From contig JAJYUT010000005.1 of assembly GCA_021792365.1 (NCBI GenBank), forward strand, positions 248,001 through 312,000: a stretch of 64,000 bases of DNA. Reading direction: 5' to 3'. Numbering within the stretch: position 1 is the stretch's first letter; every line of letters starts with the position of its first letter. Shown here in pieces: positions 36,628 to 45,056 of this stretch. The stretch comes from Pseudomonadota bacterium. GTDB lineage: Bacteria > Pseudomonadota > Alphaproteobacteria > Dongiales > Dongiaceae. The translations under genes were made by a program, and so were the position numbers. A model generated the notes under the pieces. It was not told the origin of the DNA. It made no database searches and was given only the letters and a program-made list of their open reading frames with translations.

Positions 36628-37173
36628 ATGTCTGACATCAGGCTGCCCACGGGCGGCGTTTCGGTTCTGGAAACCGAGCGATTGAGGCTGCGCGGCCACC
36701 GCTTGGAGGATTTCGATGCCTGCGTGGTGATGTGGGCCGACCCCGTCGTCACGCGCCATATCGGTGGACGGCCGTTCTCGCGCGAGGAGACCTGGTCGAA
36801 GATGCTGCGCTATGCCGGGCACTGGGCGCTGATGGGTTTCGGCTATTGGGCGGTCGAGGAAAAGGCGACCGGCACCTTCCTGGGAGAGGCCGGCTTTGCC
36901 GAGTTCCGGCGAGAGGTCACCCCGTCGATCGAAGGCCTGCCGGAAATCGGCTGGGCCTTCCTCCCCTCGGCGCACGGCAAAGGGCTGGCGACCGAGGCGG
37001 TGCATGCCATCTGCGCTTGGGCCGACCAGAATTTCGGGGAAAAGCCGACCGTCTGCCTGATCGACCCGGAGAACATCGCCTCCGCCTGGGTTGCGAAAAA
37101 ATGCGGCTACCAGGAATACCTGCGCGCCACATACAAGGACCACCCCACGATGCTGTACCGGCGGCAGGCCTGA
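36628..37173 (+). CDS. GNAT N-acetyltransferase (RimJ/RimL-like)
   Basis: A 181-residue acetyltransferase of the Acetyltransf_3 type. Seen: LETERLRLRGHRLEDFDACVVMWADP at the start, GEAGFAEFRREVTPSIEGLPEIGWAFLPSAHGKGLATEAV (the acetyl-CoA loop is HGKGLATEA), and IASAWVAKKCGYQEYLR near the end. The frame is open to 36514, but the ATG at 36628 has GGGGG 7 nt upstream and starts next to the family domain, so it is preferred. Substrate unknown; no link to the sugar genes is evident. Confidence 0.8.
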   Translation: MSDIRLPTGGVSVLETERLRLRGHRLEDFDACVVMWADPVVTRHIGGRPFSREETWSKMLRYAGHWALMGFGYWAVEEKATGTFLGEAGFAEFRREVTPSIEGLPEIGWAFLPSAHGKGLATEAVHAICAWADQNFGEKPTVCLIDPENIASAWVAKKCGYQEYLRATYKDHPTMLYRRQA

Positions 37174-37257
37174 GCGTCGGCTGCTCCTACGAAAGACGTA
37201 CAGCACCCTACAGCCGGCTCGCCCTATTGCGAGCCGGCGCACCTTATGCCGCGGCGG

Positions 37258-37563
37258 TCAGACCGAGACTTCGGGTTCGCTGGGCGGCCCGAGATCGATC
37301 GTATCGGTAACTTCCGCGTCCTGCGGCACCAAGCTGTTCTTCCGGTCGTCCGCCCAGTGCGCGACCTTCACGACGTAGGTGGTCTGCTCGCTGACGGCTT
37401 CGCCGGCACCGCGCTCCACGACATGCAGGCCCTCTTGTCCAATAAAGAAAGTATGTGGCCCGAATACAGATTCGAGCTGTGGAACCGTCGGATGATCATC
37501 CGGGATCACTTCCGCCGGTAGCTGATCCAGCACCTGATCAACCTGGGACTCATTGAGCTTCAT
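37258..37563 (-). CDS. Hypothetical small acidic protein
   Basis: A 101-residue protein I do not recognise. It is acidic, with an N-terminal helix-forming MKLNESQVDQVLDQLPAEVIP, a central VFGPHTFFIGQEGLHVVERG, and an acidic C-terminus EVTDTIDLGPPSEPEVSV. AAGGAA lies 9 nt before the ATG and codon composition agrees with neighbouring genes, so it looks real. No signal peptide or membrane segment. It stands alone between the acetyltransferase and the frc operon. Confidence 0.6.
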   Translation of the reverse strand: MKLNESQVDQVLDQLPAEVIPDDHPTVPQLESVFGPHTFFIGQEGLHVVERGAGEAVSEQTTYVVKVAHWADDRKNSLVPQDAEVTDTIDLGPPSEPEVSV

Positions 37564-37717
37564 GCCTCGATTCCTTGGCTGGTGTTAACCTTTTCGACAA
37601 CAAGGACCGGGGAAATGGGTTCCGTCGGAGGCAGAAATGCGCCGTGACATCGTCGGTCGTGCCGCCGTGACGGCACGCATCGATTTGACCCCGTGCGCGT
37701 GCGATGCCCAAGCGTGG

Positions 37718-38503
37718 CTAATGCAGGCGTTCCTCAACCGGTGCTTCGAGCGCGCCGGTCATCAGGGCGACTGCTTCGGACATGGTGTACTTCTTGGGAT
37801 CGATGACCGCCAGCCGCCGCCCGAGACGATGGATGTGGATGCGGTCCGCGACCTCGAACACGTGCGGCATGTTGTGGCTGATGAGCACGATCGGTAGGCC
37901 GCGGCGCTTCACGTCCAGGATGAGTTCCAGCACGCGCCGCGATTCCTTCACGCCGAGTGCGGCGGTCGGCTCGTCCATGATGACCACCTTGCTGCCGAAC
38001 GCCGCGGCGCGCGCGACCGCGACACCCTGACGCTGACCGCCGCTCAGAGTCTCGACCGGCTGGTTGATGTTCTGGATGGTGAGCAGGCCCAGTTCCGACA
38101 ATCGCTCGCGCGCGATGCGTTGCATCGCAGCCTTGTCGAGCTTACGGAAACAAGCGCCCAGGAAACCCTTGGCCTTGATCTCCCGGCCCAGGAACAGATT
38201 GTCGACGATGGAGAGGGCGGGGGAGAGGGCGAGATTCTGATAGACCGTCTCGATCCCCGCGCGCCGCGCATCCATGGGCGAGCGGAAATGGATCGGCTTG
38301 CCATCCAGCAGGATCTCGCCCTGGTCCGGCAGGATCGCGCCGGTCAGCGCCTTGATCAGCGTCGACTTGCCGGCGCCGTTATCGCCGATGACGGCCAGGA
38401 TCTCGCCGGGATAGAGATCGAAATCCGCATGGTCGAGTGCGGTGACGCGGCCGAACCTTTTGACCAGGCCGCGCGCCTGGATGATGGCAGCCGGGCTCGT
38501 CAT
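37718..38503 (-). CDS. frcA: Fructose ABC transporter ATP-binding protein
   Basis: A 261-residue single-domain ATPase: Walker A GDNGAGKST near 41-49, the Q-loop in TVYQNLAL, signature LSGGQRQGVAVARA and Walker B KVVIMDEPTAAL. A single nucleotide-binding domain distinguishes FrcA from RbsA-like two-domain ATPases. It starts inside the end of frcC (ATGA overlap), so translation is coupled. The frame is open well upstream inside frcC, which is shadow. It powers FrcC-FrcB uptake of fructose (and in rhizobia also ribose and mannose). Confidence 0.92.
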   Translation of the reverse strand: MTSPAAIIQARGLVKRFGRVTALDHADFDLYPGEILAVIGDNGAGKSTLIKALTGAILPDQGEILLDGKPIHFRSPMDARRAGIETVYQNLALSPALSIVDNLFLGREIKAKGFLGACFRKLDKAAMQRIARERLSELGLLTIQNINQPVETLSGGQRQGVAVARAAAFGSKVVIMDEPTAALGVKESRRVLELILDVKRRGLPIVLISHNMPHVFEVADRIHIHRLGRRLAVIDPKKYTMSEAVALMTGALEAPVEERLH

Positions 38504-39585
38504 GCCGACACCCTCCGCAGCCACTGGTCGATGGCCACCGCCGCGATGATGAGGAAGCCGACCGCGAATTCCTGCCACAGCACATCGACACCGGACAGCG
38601 CGAGGCCGTTGCGGAACACACCCACGATGAGCGCGCCGATCAGCGTGCCGATGATGGAGCCGCGCCCGCCGAACAGGCTCGTGCCGCCGATCACGACGGC
38701 AGTGATGCTGTCCAGGTTCGCTGTATAGCCGGCCTGCGGGCTGACCGACCCGATGCGGCCGATCAGGGCCCAGCCCGCGATCGCGCAGATAAGGCCGGCG
38801 ATCGCATAGACCGAGAGCAATACTCCGTTGGTGCGGATGCCCGCCAGTTTCGCGGCTTCCGGATCGTCGCCGATCGCATAGACGTGCCGGCCGAACGACG
38901 TCCAATTCAGGATGTACCAGAACAGGAACACCAGAGCGAGCATCAGGATCGAGCCGATGGTGATGCGCGCTTGGCCGAGGACGAAGGGCGTACCGGTGAA
39001 TTGCAGGAACGCCGCGCCTTCCGCGATGTCCTGGGAGCGGATGCTCTCGCTGCCCGAGTACCAAAGATTGAGCGCGAAGAAGATGCTCCAGGTGCCGAGC
39101 GTCACGATGAAGGGCGGCAGACGCAGCCGCGTGACCAGCAGGCCATTGACGATGCCGCAGAGCGTGCCGACGACGAGGCCGCTCGCGAAGGCCAGCGGGA
39201 CGGGCAGGCCGACATCGATCGCAAACTTGCCCATCACCACCGAGCTCAGGACCATGATCGCGCCGACCGAGAGGTCGATACCCGCGGTAAGCACGATCAG
39301 GGTCTGCGCCACGCCGACGATGCCGATGATCGTCACCTGCTGCAGCACCAGCGAGAAGTTGAACGGGTGCAGGAAGCGCTGGCCGGCGATAATCGAGAAC
39401 AGGAGGATCGCCAGCACCAGCACGATGGCCGGGATGGCGGTCGGATGCGCATGCAGGAAATGCTGCAGCCGCTTGAGCGGAGTCGCTGCTTCCTCTTCAA
39501 AGGAGGCAATGCTTGGATCGGTTTTCTTGAGGACCTGCTCGTAGCCGGCTGGACCAGCCCTGGAGTCAGTATCGGCACCGCTCAT
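38500..39585 (-). CDS. frcC: Fructose ABC transporter permease
   Basis: A 361-residue BPD_transp_2 permease, the length of rhizobial FrcC. After a 45-residue cytoplasmic N-terminus there are about ten membrane segments; conserved blocks are LTAGIDLSVGAIMVLSSVVMG, GDDPEAAKLAGIRTNGVLL and VVIGGTSLFGGRGSIIGTLIG. It is separated from frcB by 228 bp that hold a large inverted repeat, and overlaps frcA by 4 bp. Confidence 0.93.
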   Translation of the reverse strand: MSGADTDSRAGPAGYEQVLKKTDPSIASFEEEAATPLKRLQHFLHAHPTAIPAIVLVLAILLFSIIAGQRFLHPFNFSLVLQQVTIIGIVGVAQTLIVLTAGIDLSVGAIMVLSSVVMGKFAIDVGLPVPLAFASGLVVGTLCGIVNGLLVTRLRLPPFIVTLGTWSIFFALNLWYSGSESIRSQDIAEGAAFLQFTGTPFVLGQARITIGSILMLALVFLFWYILNWTSFGRHVYAIGDDPEAAKLAGIRTNGVLLSVYAIAGLICAIAGWALIGRIGSVSPQAGYTANLDSITAVVIGGTSLFGGRGSIIGTLIGALIVGVFRNGLALSGVDVLWQEFAVGFLIIAAVAIDQWLRRVSA

Positions 39586-39606
39586 GAACCACCCCTGATC
39601 TGATTT

Positions 39607-39778
39607 CTCCTTCCCCCTTGTGGGGGATGGTTGGGATGGGGGGTGATGCAGTGCGAGATTGCTTCGGGATTGATCGCTTCTGCGGGCGCTCGCCGTGCGG
39701 CGGCACCCCCCACCCAGCTTCGACTAAGCTCACTTCGTTCGCTAAGTCTCCGCGACCCTCCCCACAAGGGGGGAGGGC
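39607..39778. repeat. Long stem-loop repeat between frcB and frcC
   Basis: CTCCTTCCCCCTTGTGGGGG near 39607-39626 pairs with CCCTCCCCACAAGGGGGGAG near 39756-39774, and an inner ATGGGGGGTG (39636-39645) pairs with the CACCCCCCAC near 39705. The loop side contains CTTCGACTAAGCTCACTTCG, a word seen in alphaproteobacterial palindromic repeats. It lies inside an operon, downstream of the binding-protein gene, where a stable 3' hairpin could protect frcB mRNA and lower frcCA expression. Confidence 0.75.
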
Positions 39779-39813
39779 GAATTGAAATGATGCGGTCTAG
39801 TGGAAGCCTGGAC

Positions 39814-40860
39814 TCAACCCCAGCACCTGGCAAGGCCTTCCTCGACGCCGATTGAGGGGACGCCCTCGACCGGCTTCGCGGTGACAAGCTCGACGCCGGT
39901 GTTGAAGAACTCAAGGCCGGGCGAGTTCTCCGGCTTCTTGCCGGTCTTCACGTAGTTGACCACAGCCTCGACGCCCATCGAGGCCATCAGCAGCGGATAT
40001 TGCTGCGAGGTGGCGCCGATGATGCCAGCCTCCACGTTCTTGACGCCCGGGCAGCCGCCGTCGACCGAGACGATCAGCACGTCCTTCTCCCGGCCCACGG
40101 CCTTCAGCGCTTCATAGGCCCCGGCGGCGGCCGGTTCGTTGATGGTGTAGACGACGTTGATGGTGGGATCCCGCTGCAGCAGGTTCTCCATCGCCCTGCG
40201 GCCGCCTTCCTCGTTGCCGGAGGTCACGTCATGGCCGGAGATGCGCGGATCGTCCTCGTCACCGATATCGGTGGGATCCTGGATATCGATGCCGAAGCCC
40301 TTCATGAAGCCCTGGTCGCGCAGGTAGTCGACGGTCGGCTCCATCGGTGTCAGGTCGAGAAAGCCGATGCGCGCGTCCTGCGCTGCATCGCCCAGGGTCT
40401 TGGCAGCCCACTGGCCGATCAGCTCGCCCGCGCGGAAATTATCGGTGGCCAAGGTTGCGTCGGCGGCGGTGATCGGCTCGAGCGGCGTGTCGAGCGCGAT
40501 CACCATGATGCCGGCTTCGCGTGCCTTTTCGACCGACGGCACGATCGCCTTGGTGTCGCTGGGGGTGATGAGGATGCCCTTCGCACCGGCGGCGATCAGG
40601 CTCTCGATGGCTGCGACTTGGGATTCGTTGTCGCCATCGACCTTGCCCGCATAGGAACGCAATTCGACGCCCAGCTCCTTGGCCTTGGCCTGCGCACCTT
40701 CTTTCATCTTCACGAAGAAGGGATTGATCTCGGTCTTTGTAATCAGGCCGACGATGATGTCCTGGGCAAGGGCAGGGGCCGTGCCGATGGATGCAAGGCA
40801 GACGGTGCCGAAGGCCGTACCCAGGGCGATACTCTTCAAGCGGCGGAATGCTGTGGTCAC
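39814..40860 (-). CDS. frcB: Fructose ABC transporter periplasmic binding protein
   Basis: A 348-residue binding protein. A signal peptide (about 1-28, ending APALAQ) precedes [23 protein letters not shown]; the blocks [62 protein letters not shown] and [19 protein letters not shown] are nearly the same as in Sinorhizobium meliloti FrcB, including the final CWG. The start is GTG at 40860 with GGGAGG 6 nt upstream. It is divergent from the ROK regulator, across a palindromic operator. Confidence 0.93.
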   Translation of the reverse strand: MTTAFRRLKSIALGTAFGTVCLASIGTAPALAQDIIVGLITKTEINPFFVKMKEGAQAKAKELGVELRSYAGKVDGDNESQVAAIESLIAAGAKGILITPSDTKAIVPSVEKAREAGIMVIALDTPLEPITAADATLATDNFRAGELIGQWAAKTLGDAAQDARIGFLDLTPMEPTVDYLRDQGFMKGFGIDIQDPTDIGDEDDPRISGHDVTSGNEEGGRRAMENLLQRDPTINVVYTINEPAAAGAYEALKAVGREKDVLIVSVDGGCPGVKNVEAGIIGATSQQYPLLMASMGVEAVVNYVKTGKKPENSPGLEFFNTGVELVTAKPVEGVPSIGVEEGLARCWG

Positions 40861-40999
40861 GTTCGTCCTCCCATGGCTGCCCTGTTCGGGCTGAACATTG
40901 ATTGAGTTCATCTGCGGCCAGCGTTGTTCCAGGGGTCGCGCAACCCCGCCCGCAAAGCAACCGGCCGCCGCGCTCATTCCAAACAATGTTCCGGTGGGA

Positions 41000-41033
41000 G
41001 TCAATAATAAATCAGGCGGATTTAATTATTGAC
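41000..41033. promoter_or_regulatory. ROK-type operator between frcB and the regulator gene
   Basis: GTCAATAATAAATC (41000-41013) and GATTTAATTATTGAC (41019-41033) are inverted repeats of each other apart from one extra base, around GGAC-free spacer AGGCG. The AT-rich dyad in a GC-rich context is the style of ROK (Mlc/NagC/FrcR) operators. It lies 140 bp before frcB and 73 bp before the regulator, so it could control both. Confidence 0.75.
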
Positions 41034-41105
41034 CAGGCCCTAGAAAAGCGCATCCTTCGAGGCATACGGCCCATTGGGGCTGAGCCGAAACAGCGCGGCG
41101 GTACC

Positions 41106-42371
41106 ATGGCAAAAGCCGATCCAGATTTGGTGCGTGACCAGGCGGCGGGGTCGGGACGGGCTTCCGGCGCCGTCCTGCACCCCGGCGATCTGGCGCGCGG
41201 CGGCAGCCAGTCGGGCGTGCGGCTCTACAACGAGCGTCTGGTGCTGTCGCTCATCCGTCGCTACGGCAGCCTGCCGAAGGCGGAAATCGCGCGCGTGACG
41301 GGCCTCTCAGCGCAGACCGCCTCCGTCATCGTGAAGCAGTTGGAGGCCGACGGGCTGCTGCTGCGGCAGCGGCCGCAGCGCGGGCGCATCGGCCAGCCGC
41401 CGGTGCCGCTCAGCCTCAATCCCGACGGCGCCTACTCCATCGGACTCAAGGTTGGCCGGCGCAGCGCGGACCTGGTGCTGATCGACTTGATGGGAAAGGT
41501 GCGCGCCGGCTTGCACCGGACCTATCGCTATCCGGAGCCCGACGCCACGCTCGCCTTCGTGCGCGCGGGCCTCGAGGACCTGCAGCGCGACCTCAATCCG
41601 GCGCAGCGCGCGCGCATCTCTGGTCTCGGCATCGCGACGCCCTTCGAGCTCTGGAACTGGGAGAAAGAGATCGGCGCGCCGCACGACGTGCTGCAGGTCT
41701 GGCGCGCCTTTGATCTGGTCGGAGAGGTCGCGAAGCTGTCGAGCTGGCCCGTCCAACTCTGCAACGACGCCACCGCCGCCTGCGCCGCGGAGCTTTCCTT
41801 CGGCATCGGCGGGCGCTATCGCGATTTTGTCTATTTCTTCGTCGGCTCGTTCATCGGCGGCGGCATCGTGCTCAACGGCATGCTTTACCAGGGCCGCACC
41901 GGAAATGCCGGCGCTCTAGGCTCGATGCCGGTGAGCGGCGACGGGCCGCTAGGCGTGGTGCAGCTCATCCGCTCCGCATCCCTCTACCATCTCGAGCAAT
42001 TGATCGGCAGGCAAGGGCGCGACCCCTCCATGCTGTGGAAAACGCCGCAGGACTGGGAGGGGATCGGCCAGCCGCTCGACGCATGGATCAAGGATTCCTC
42101 GATCCACTTGGCGCAGGCGATCGTGGCGGCGGTGTCGGTAATCGATTTCGAGGCTGCAATCATCGATGCGGCGTGTCCGCCCGAAATCCGCACCCGGCTG
42201 ATTGAGGAAACCGGGAAGCAGGTCGCGCAACTGGATCAGCAAGGTCTCTCGCCCTTCTCGATCATCGAAGGCACGATCGGCAGCGACGCCCGCGCCATCG
42301 GCGGGGCAAGCTTGCCGCTGCTCGCGAACTTCGCAGTGGATCGGGAGATATTCCTGCGCAATGCGGGTTAG
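41106..42371 (+). CDS. ROK-family transcriptional regulator of the frc operon (FrcR-like)
   Basis: A 421-residue ROK repressor. The N-terminal winged helix (about 35-95) reads NERLVLSLIRRYGSLPKAEIARVTGLSAQTASVIVKQLEADGLL; the sugar-kinase-like ROK domain follows, with LCNDATAACAAELSFG, FFVGSFIGGGIVLNG and GNAGALGSMPV. The usual zinc-binding CxCGxxGC cluster is not present, as in some repressors of this family. The ATG at 41106 is chosen; earlier in-frame starts run through the operator. Divergent from frcB, so it most likely represses frcBCA in the absence of fructose. Confidence 0.88.
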   Translation: MAKADPDLVRDQAAGSGRASGAVLHPGDLARGGSQSGVRLYNERLVLSLIRRYGSLPKAEIARVTGLSAQTASVIVKQLEADGLLLRQRPQRGRIGQPPVPLSLNPDGAYSIGLKVGRRSADLVLIDLMGKVRAGLHRTYRYPEPDATLAFVRAGLEDLQRDLNPAQRARISGLGIATPFELWNWEKEIGAPHDVLQVWRAFDLVGEVAKLSSWPVQLCNDATAACAAELSFGIGGRYRDFVYFFVGSFIGGGIVLNGMLYQGRTGNAGALGSMPVSGDGPLGVVQLIRSASLYHLEQLIGRQGRDPSMLWKTPQDWEGIGQPLDAWIKDSSIHLAQAIVAAVSVIDFEAAIIDAACPPEIRTRLIEETGKQVAQLDQQGLSPFSIIEGTIGSDARAIGGASLPLLANFAVDREIFLRNAG

Positions 42372-42372
42372 C

Positions 42373-42401
42373 GCCGTGGCCGGATCCCGACCGGCCACGG
42401 C
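42373..42401. terminator. Strong hairpin between ROK gene and small membrane protein gene
   Basis: GCCGTGGCCGG (42373-42383) and CCGGCCACGGC (42391-42401) form an 11-bp perfect stem with a 7-nt loop, 1 bp after the ROK stop and 10 bp after the convergent small gene. No T-run; probably a bidirectional terminator or RNA-stabilising stem. Confidence 0.6.
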
Positions 42402-42411
42402 GGTGAAGAGG

Positions 42412-42483
42412 TTACGCCAACCCCAGCCAGCCAAGGACGAGAGCGACGACCACCACCACGCCGATGATGTAGAAGATGTTCAT
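42412..42483 (-). CDS. 23-residue single-span membrane protein
   Basis: A very short gene reading MNIFYIIGVVVVVALVLGWL then GLA and TAA. It is one continuous hydrophobic segment and so a small transmembrane peptide; GGAGAGAGG sits 4-8 nt before the ATG. Near-identical 22-25 residue proteins (MNI-YIIGVVVVV--VLG) occur in many Rhizobiales and other alphaproteobacteria as unnamed small proteins, which supports this as a true gene. Function unknown; small single-span peptides often modulate membrane enzymes or transporters. It stands alone, convergent with the ROK gene, 89 bp before the metA-like gene's end on the same strand side. Confidence 0.7.
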   Translation of the reverse strand: MNIFYIIGVVVVVALVLGWLGLA

Positions 42484-42572
42484 TATCCTCTCTCCACAAG
42501 AGTGACCGCATGGCTGCTGAGCAGGCATGTCGTCTCCTGTAAACAACATCGGTGGGTGGAAAGGTTCCGCGC

Positions 42573-43544
42573 TCAGAACGTTCTTGGAATATCGTCGATG
42601 TTGTAGGGCGTGGCTTCGTACAGCGCCTTGGTCCAGTTGGTGTAAATGTGCGCCGTGTGCCGCCAGGTGTTGGGCGGCGTGCGGGCGGGGTCGTTGCCGG
42701 GGAAGTAGTGGAGCGGCAGCGGCCAGGCTGGATCCCGCGCCGAATCGCGCTTGTACTCCACGCCCAAGGTTTCGGTATCGTATTCCGGGTGGTTGAGGAT
42801 GTAGACGCGGCGCGGGAAGAGAAAACGTCCGCGATCGTAGGGTGCGCTCTCAACGATGATGTTCGGCCCCGACTCCTCCGAGTCCGCGACGATCTCGAGT
42901 TCCTTGTGCTCGAGGATGTCGTCGCGGCGCGGGCTTTTCCAGCGCGACACCGGGACCGGAAACACGTCGGGAAAGCCGAACAGCAGGCCGGTCTTGTCCG
43001 AGACGAGGCGATGCTCGAACAGGCCGAACAGCTTGCGCTGCGCCTTGAAGCTCTCGACATCGTGGAAATGCTTCAGCGCCGCCTTCGCCCCCCAGCACAG
43101 GAAGAGAGACGAGAGGACGTTGCTATCCGACCAGCGCAGGATCGTCTGCACCTCGGGCCAGATATCCTCGTCGCTGACGCGTTCCTTCAGCGCGTTGACG
43201 CCGGTGACGATCAGGCCGTCGAACTTCTTCTCTTTGATCTCGCTCCAGCCGGAATAGAACTTGCGGATGTGCTCGGCCGGCGTGTTCTTGGTCTCGCGCC
43301 CGGCATGCACGTCGCGCACATAGGTGTCCGTGGTCGCGAAGGTCAGCCTCACCTGCAGCATCGTGTTGCCGAGCCAGAGCGCCAATTGCCGTTCCGTCGT
43401 CTGCTTGTCCGCCATCAGGTTGATGATGGCGATCTCGAGCGGGCGGATGTCCTGGTGCTCCGCCCGCGCGCTCTCGATCGCGAGCGGCGTGCCGAGCGAC
43501 GGCAGGAAGGGGTGGATGGCTTCGCTGTTGATAATGACCGGCAT
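42573..43544 (-). CDS. metA: MetA-family homoserine O-acyltransferase homologue
   Basis: A 323-residue MetA-family protein. Start MPVIINSEAIHPFLPSLG is a less usual variant of the MPI-IP--LPA opening. The nucleophile cysteine is in LFLCWGAKAAL (C150) and the His/Glu pair in ILNHPEYD. The motif that fixes acyl-CoA choice, normally VTGAP(V/L)(E/G), reads VTGVNALKE (113-121), so whether it uses acetyl-CoA or succinyl-CoA, or acts on homoserine at all, is open. It would activate homoserine for methionine synthesis. An in-frame upstream extension to 43622 lacks homology. No SAM riboswitch is recognised in the 114-bp leader. Confidence 0.82.
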   Translation of the reverse strand: MPVIINSEAIHPFLPSLGTPLAIESARAEHQDIRPLEIAIINLMADKQTTERQLALWLGNTMLQVRLTFATTDTYVRDVHAGRETKNTPAEHIRKFYSGWSEIKEKKFDGLIVTGVNALKERVSDEDIWPEVQTILRWSDSNVLSSLFLCWGAKAALKHFHDVESFKAQRKLFGLFEHRLVSDKTGLLFGFPDVFPVPVSRWKSPRRDDILEHKELEIVADSEESGPNIIVESAPYDRGRFLFPRRVYILNHPEYDTETLGVEYKRDSARDPAWPLPLHYFPGNDPARTPPNTWRHTAHIYTNWTKALYEATPYNIDDIPRTF

Positions 43545-43658
43545 AAAGACCCTCGTCGCGGGCGGGCTATGGCCGCCTCGTTCCAACCGCGGGTAAATAG
43601 GGCAAGTCCCGTCCCATCGCAACAGCCCCCTGGGCAGAGGCTTCTGGTGCCAGCGGCC

Positions 43659-45053
43659 TCAGTTGAACGACAGCGGCTCGCCCGCGAGCAGTCGCCTGGC
43701 GCCGATGAAGGTGCGCCAGCGGGCGCGATAGACCCCGAGCTCCAGCATTGGCGCCGGCACGGCGTCCGGCATGTCCAGTTCCATGCCGGGCTCGACCAGC
43801 ATCGCGGCGCCGAGGCTGGTGCCATGGGCATCATGGCTGGGCCTTACCGCGCTCCTCGGGCGCAGGGCGGCCAGCGCCGCCACATAGGTCGGGTTGGCGG
43901 CGAACGGGCCTTCGATCAGGACCGGCCCTTGCGCTTCGATCACGTCGAGCATCAGGTCGGTCATGAGCGCGCAGTAGAGCGCGGCCAAGGTCGCGCGCCG
44001 CCAGGGAATGGCGTCGTTGCCGTTCGCATCTACGAAGCGGCCGCGCGCGCCGGCGAAAGGACCACCCTGATCCGAGAAGGCGGGCAGGGCAAAGCAGGGA
44101 CGGGCGGCCAACTCGGAAAGGGCTTGCTGCGGCGGCTCCGGGTCCTCCGCGGCATCGCTCCGGATGACCTCGTACTCGCGGCCACCCATGAACCGCGCGC
44201 TCGCCACCAGTTTGCCGAACGTGTCGACATTGCCCAGGCAGTCGAGATGCTCGCCTGCCGCTGGCAGATTGCCGCCGGCCGTCAGCAGGATGATCCAGGT
44301 CCCGGTGGAGGCGACGGTGAAGGGGGCGCGCAAGGCCGAGCGCCAGCGCAGGAAGGTGGCGTTGCTGTCGTGGATGCCGCAGCGCACCCGGCATCGGGGC
44401 GGCAGGCCGGTGCGCGCGGCGATCTCGGGGCGGATCGGCCCCAGCACGTCGCTTGCCTTGCGCAGCGGCGGCATCAGCGGGCGCCAGCCCGCCGCATCCA
44501 CCAACCGTGAATAATCCGCCGCCCGCGGCCGCCACAGATCCGTGTGGCAGCCGAGGGCCGTGACTTCGCTTGCGGCGACACCGCTCAGCAGGAACGACCA
44601 ATACTGCGCGTAGCCGACGATCGCCGTGGCGCGTGCGAACGCCTCCGGGTACTTGCGCTCGAGCCAGAAGAGCTGGCGGCCGGTATTGTGGCCGCAGGGC
44701 AGGCGCGGGCAGGCAGTCTCGGCGAAGTCGCGCGCCAGCTTCTCGTACTCGTCGTCGTAGTCCGAGATGTCCAACTCATAGTCGAGCATGGGTAGGACGA
44801 GGCCGTCCTGGTCGATCACGGCGATGCTGGCGCCGTGCGCCACCGGCACGATGTCGGTGATGTCCGCATGGCGCGCCAGGTCCGCAAGCTCGCCCAGCGC
44901 CCAGTCCCATATCCGGTCGTTGGCGAGATGCAGATACGGCGGCGCGGGATGCGGTGCGTTGTGCTGCCGGCGCTGCTCGACCACGCGCCCGCCGGCGACC
45001 AGGGTCACCTTCACATTGGTCTTGCCCACATCCAGAATCGCGATCGCGTTCAT
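43659..45053 (-). CDS. FGGY-family carbohydrate kinase
   Basis: A 464-residue FGGY kinase. The N-terminal phosphate motif is AILDVGKTNVKVTLV (5-19); GCHTDLWRP near 178 and the catalytic base in RCGIHDSNATFLRW near 233 follow; STGTWIIL near 259 is the adenosine-binding block. It belongs with the fuculokinase/rhamnulokinase-like group, and a fuculose-phosphate-type aldolase is present at 1.3 kb, but no isomerase is near, so the sugar is unknown. AAGGA 7 nt upstream supports the ATG at 45053 and is itself part of a stem-loop (45057-45087). The C-terminus ends near LAGEPLSFN. Confidence 0.85.
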   Translation of the reverse strand: MNAIAILDVGKTNVKVTLVAGGRVVEQRRQHNAPHPAPPYLHLANDRIWDWALGELADLARHADITDIVPVAHGASIAVIDQDGLVLPMLDYELDISDYDDEYEKLARDFAETACPRLPCGHNTGRQLFWLERKYPEAFARATAIVGYAQYWSFLLSGVAASEVTALGCHTDLWRPRAADYSRLVDAAGWRPLMPPLRKASDVLGPIRPEIAARTGLPPRCRVRCGIHDSNATFLRWRSALRAPFTVASTGTWIILLTAGGNLPAAGEHLDCLGNVDTFGKLVASARFMGGREYEVIRSDAAEDPEPPQQALSELAARPCFALPAFSDQGGPFAGARGRFVDANGNDAIPWRRATLAALYCALMTDLMLDVIEAQGPVLIEGPFAANPTYVAALAALRPRSAVRPSHDAHGTSLGAAMLVEPGMELDMPDAVPAPMLELGVYRARWRTFIGARRLLAGEPLSFN

Positions 45054-45056
45054 GCC

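Noticed and set aside
37637-37717. Start of a plus-strand frame after the small hypothetical gene
   Set aside because: It runs antisense into frcA, lacks homology, and is not a gene.
43545-43658. SAM-II-type riboswitch in the metA-like leader
   Set aside because: The leader contains a CTATTTACCC word, but the conserved loops and GCTAAA segment of SAM-II are absent, so no riboswitch is called.
42552-44510. A 652-codon plus-strand open frame opposite metA and the kinase
   Set aside because: No known domain and antisense to clear genes; GC shadow.
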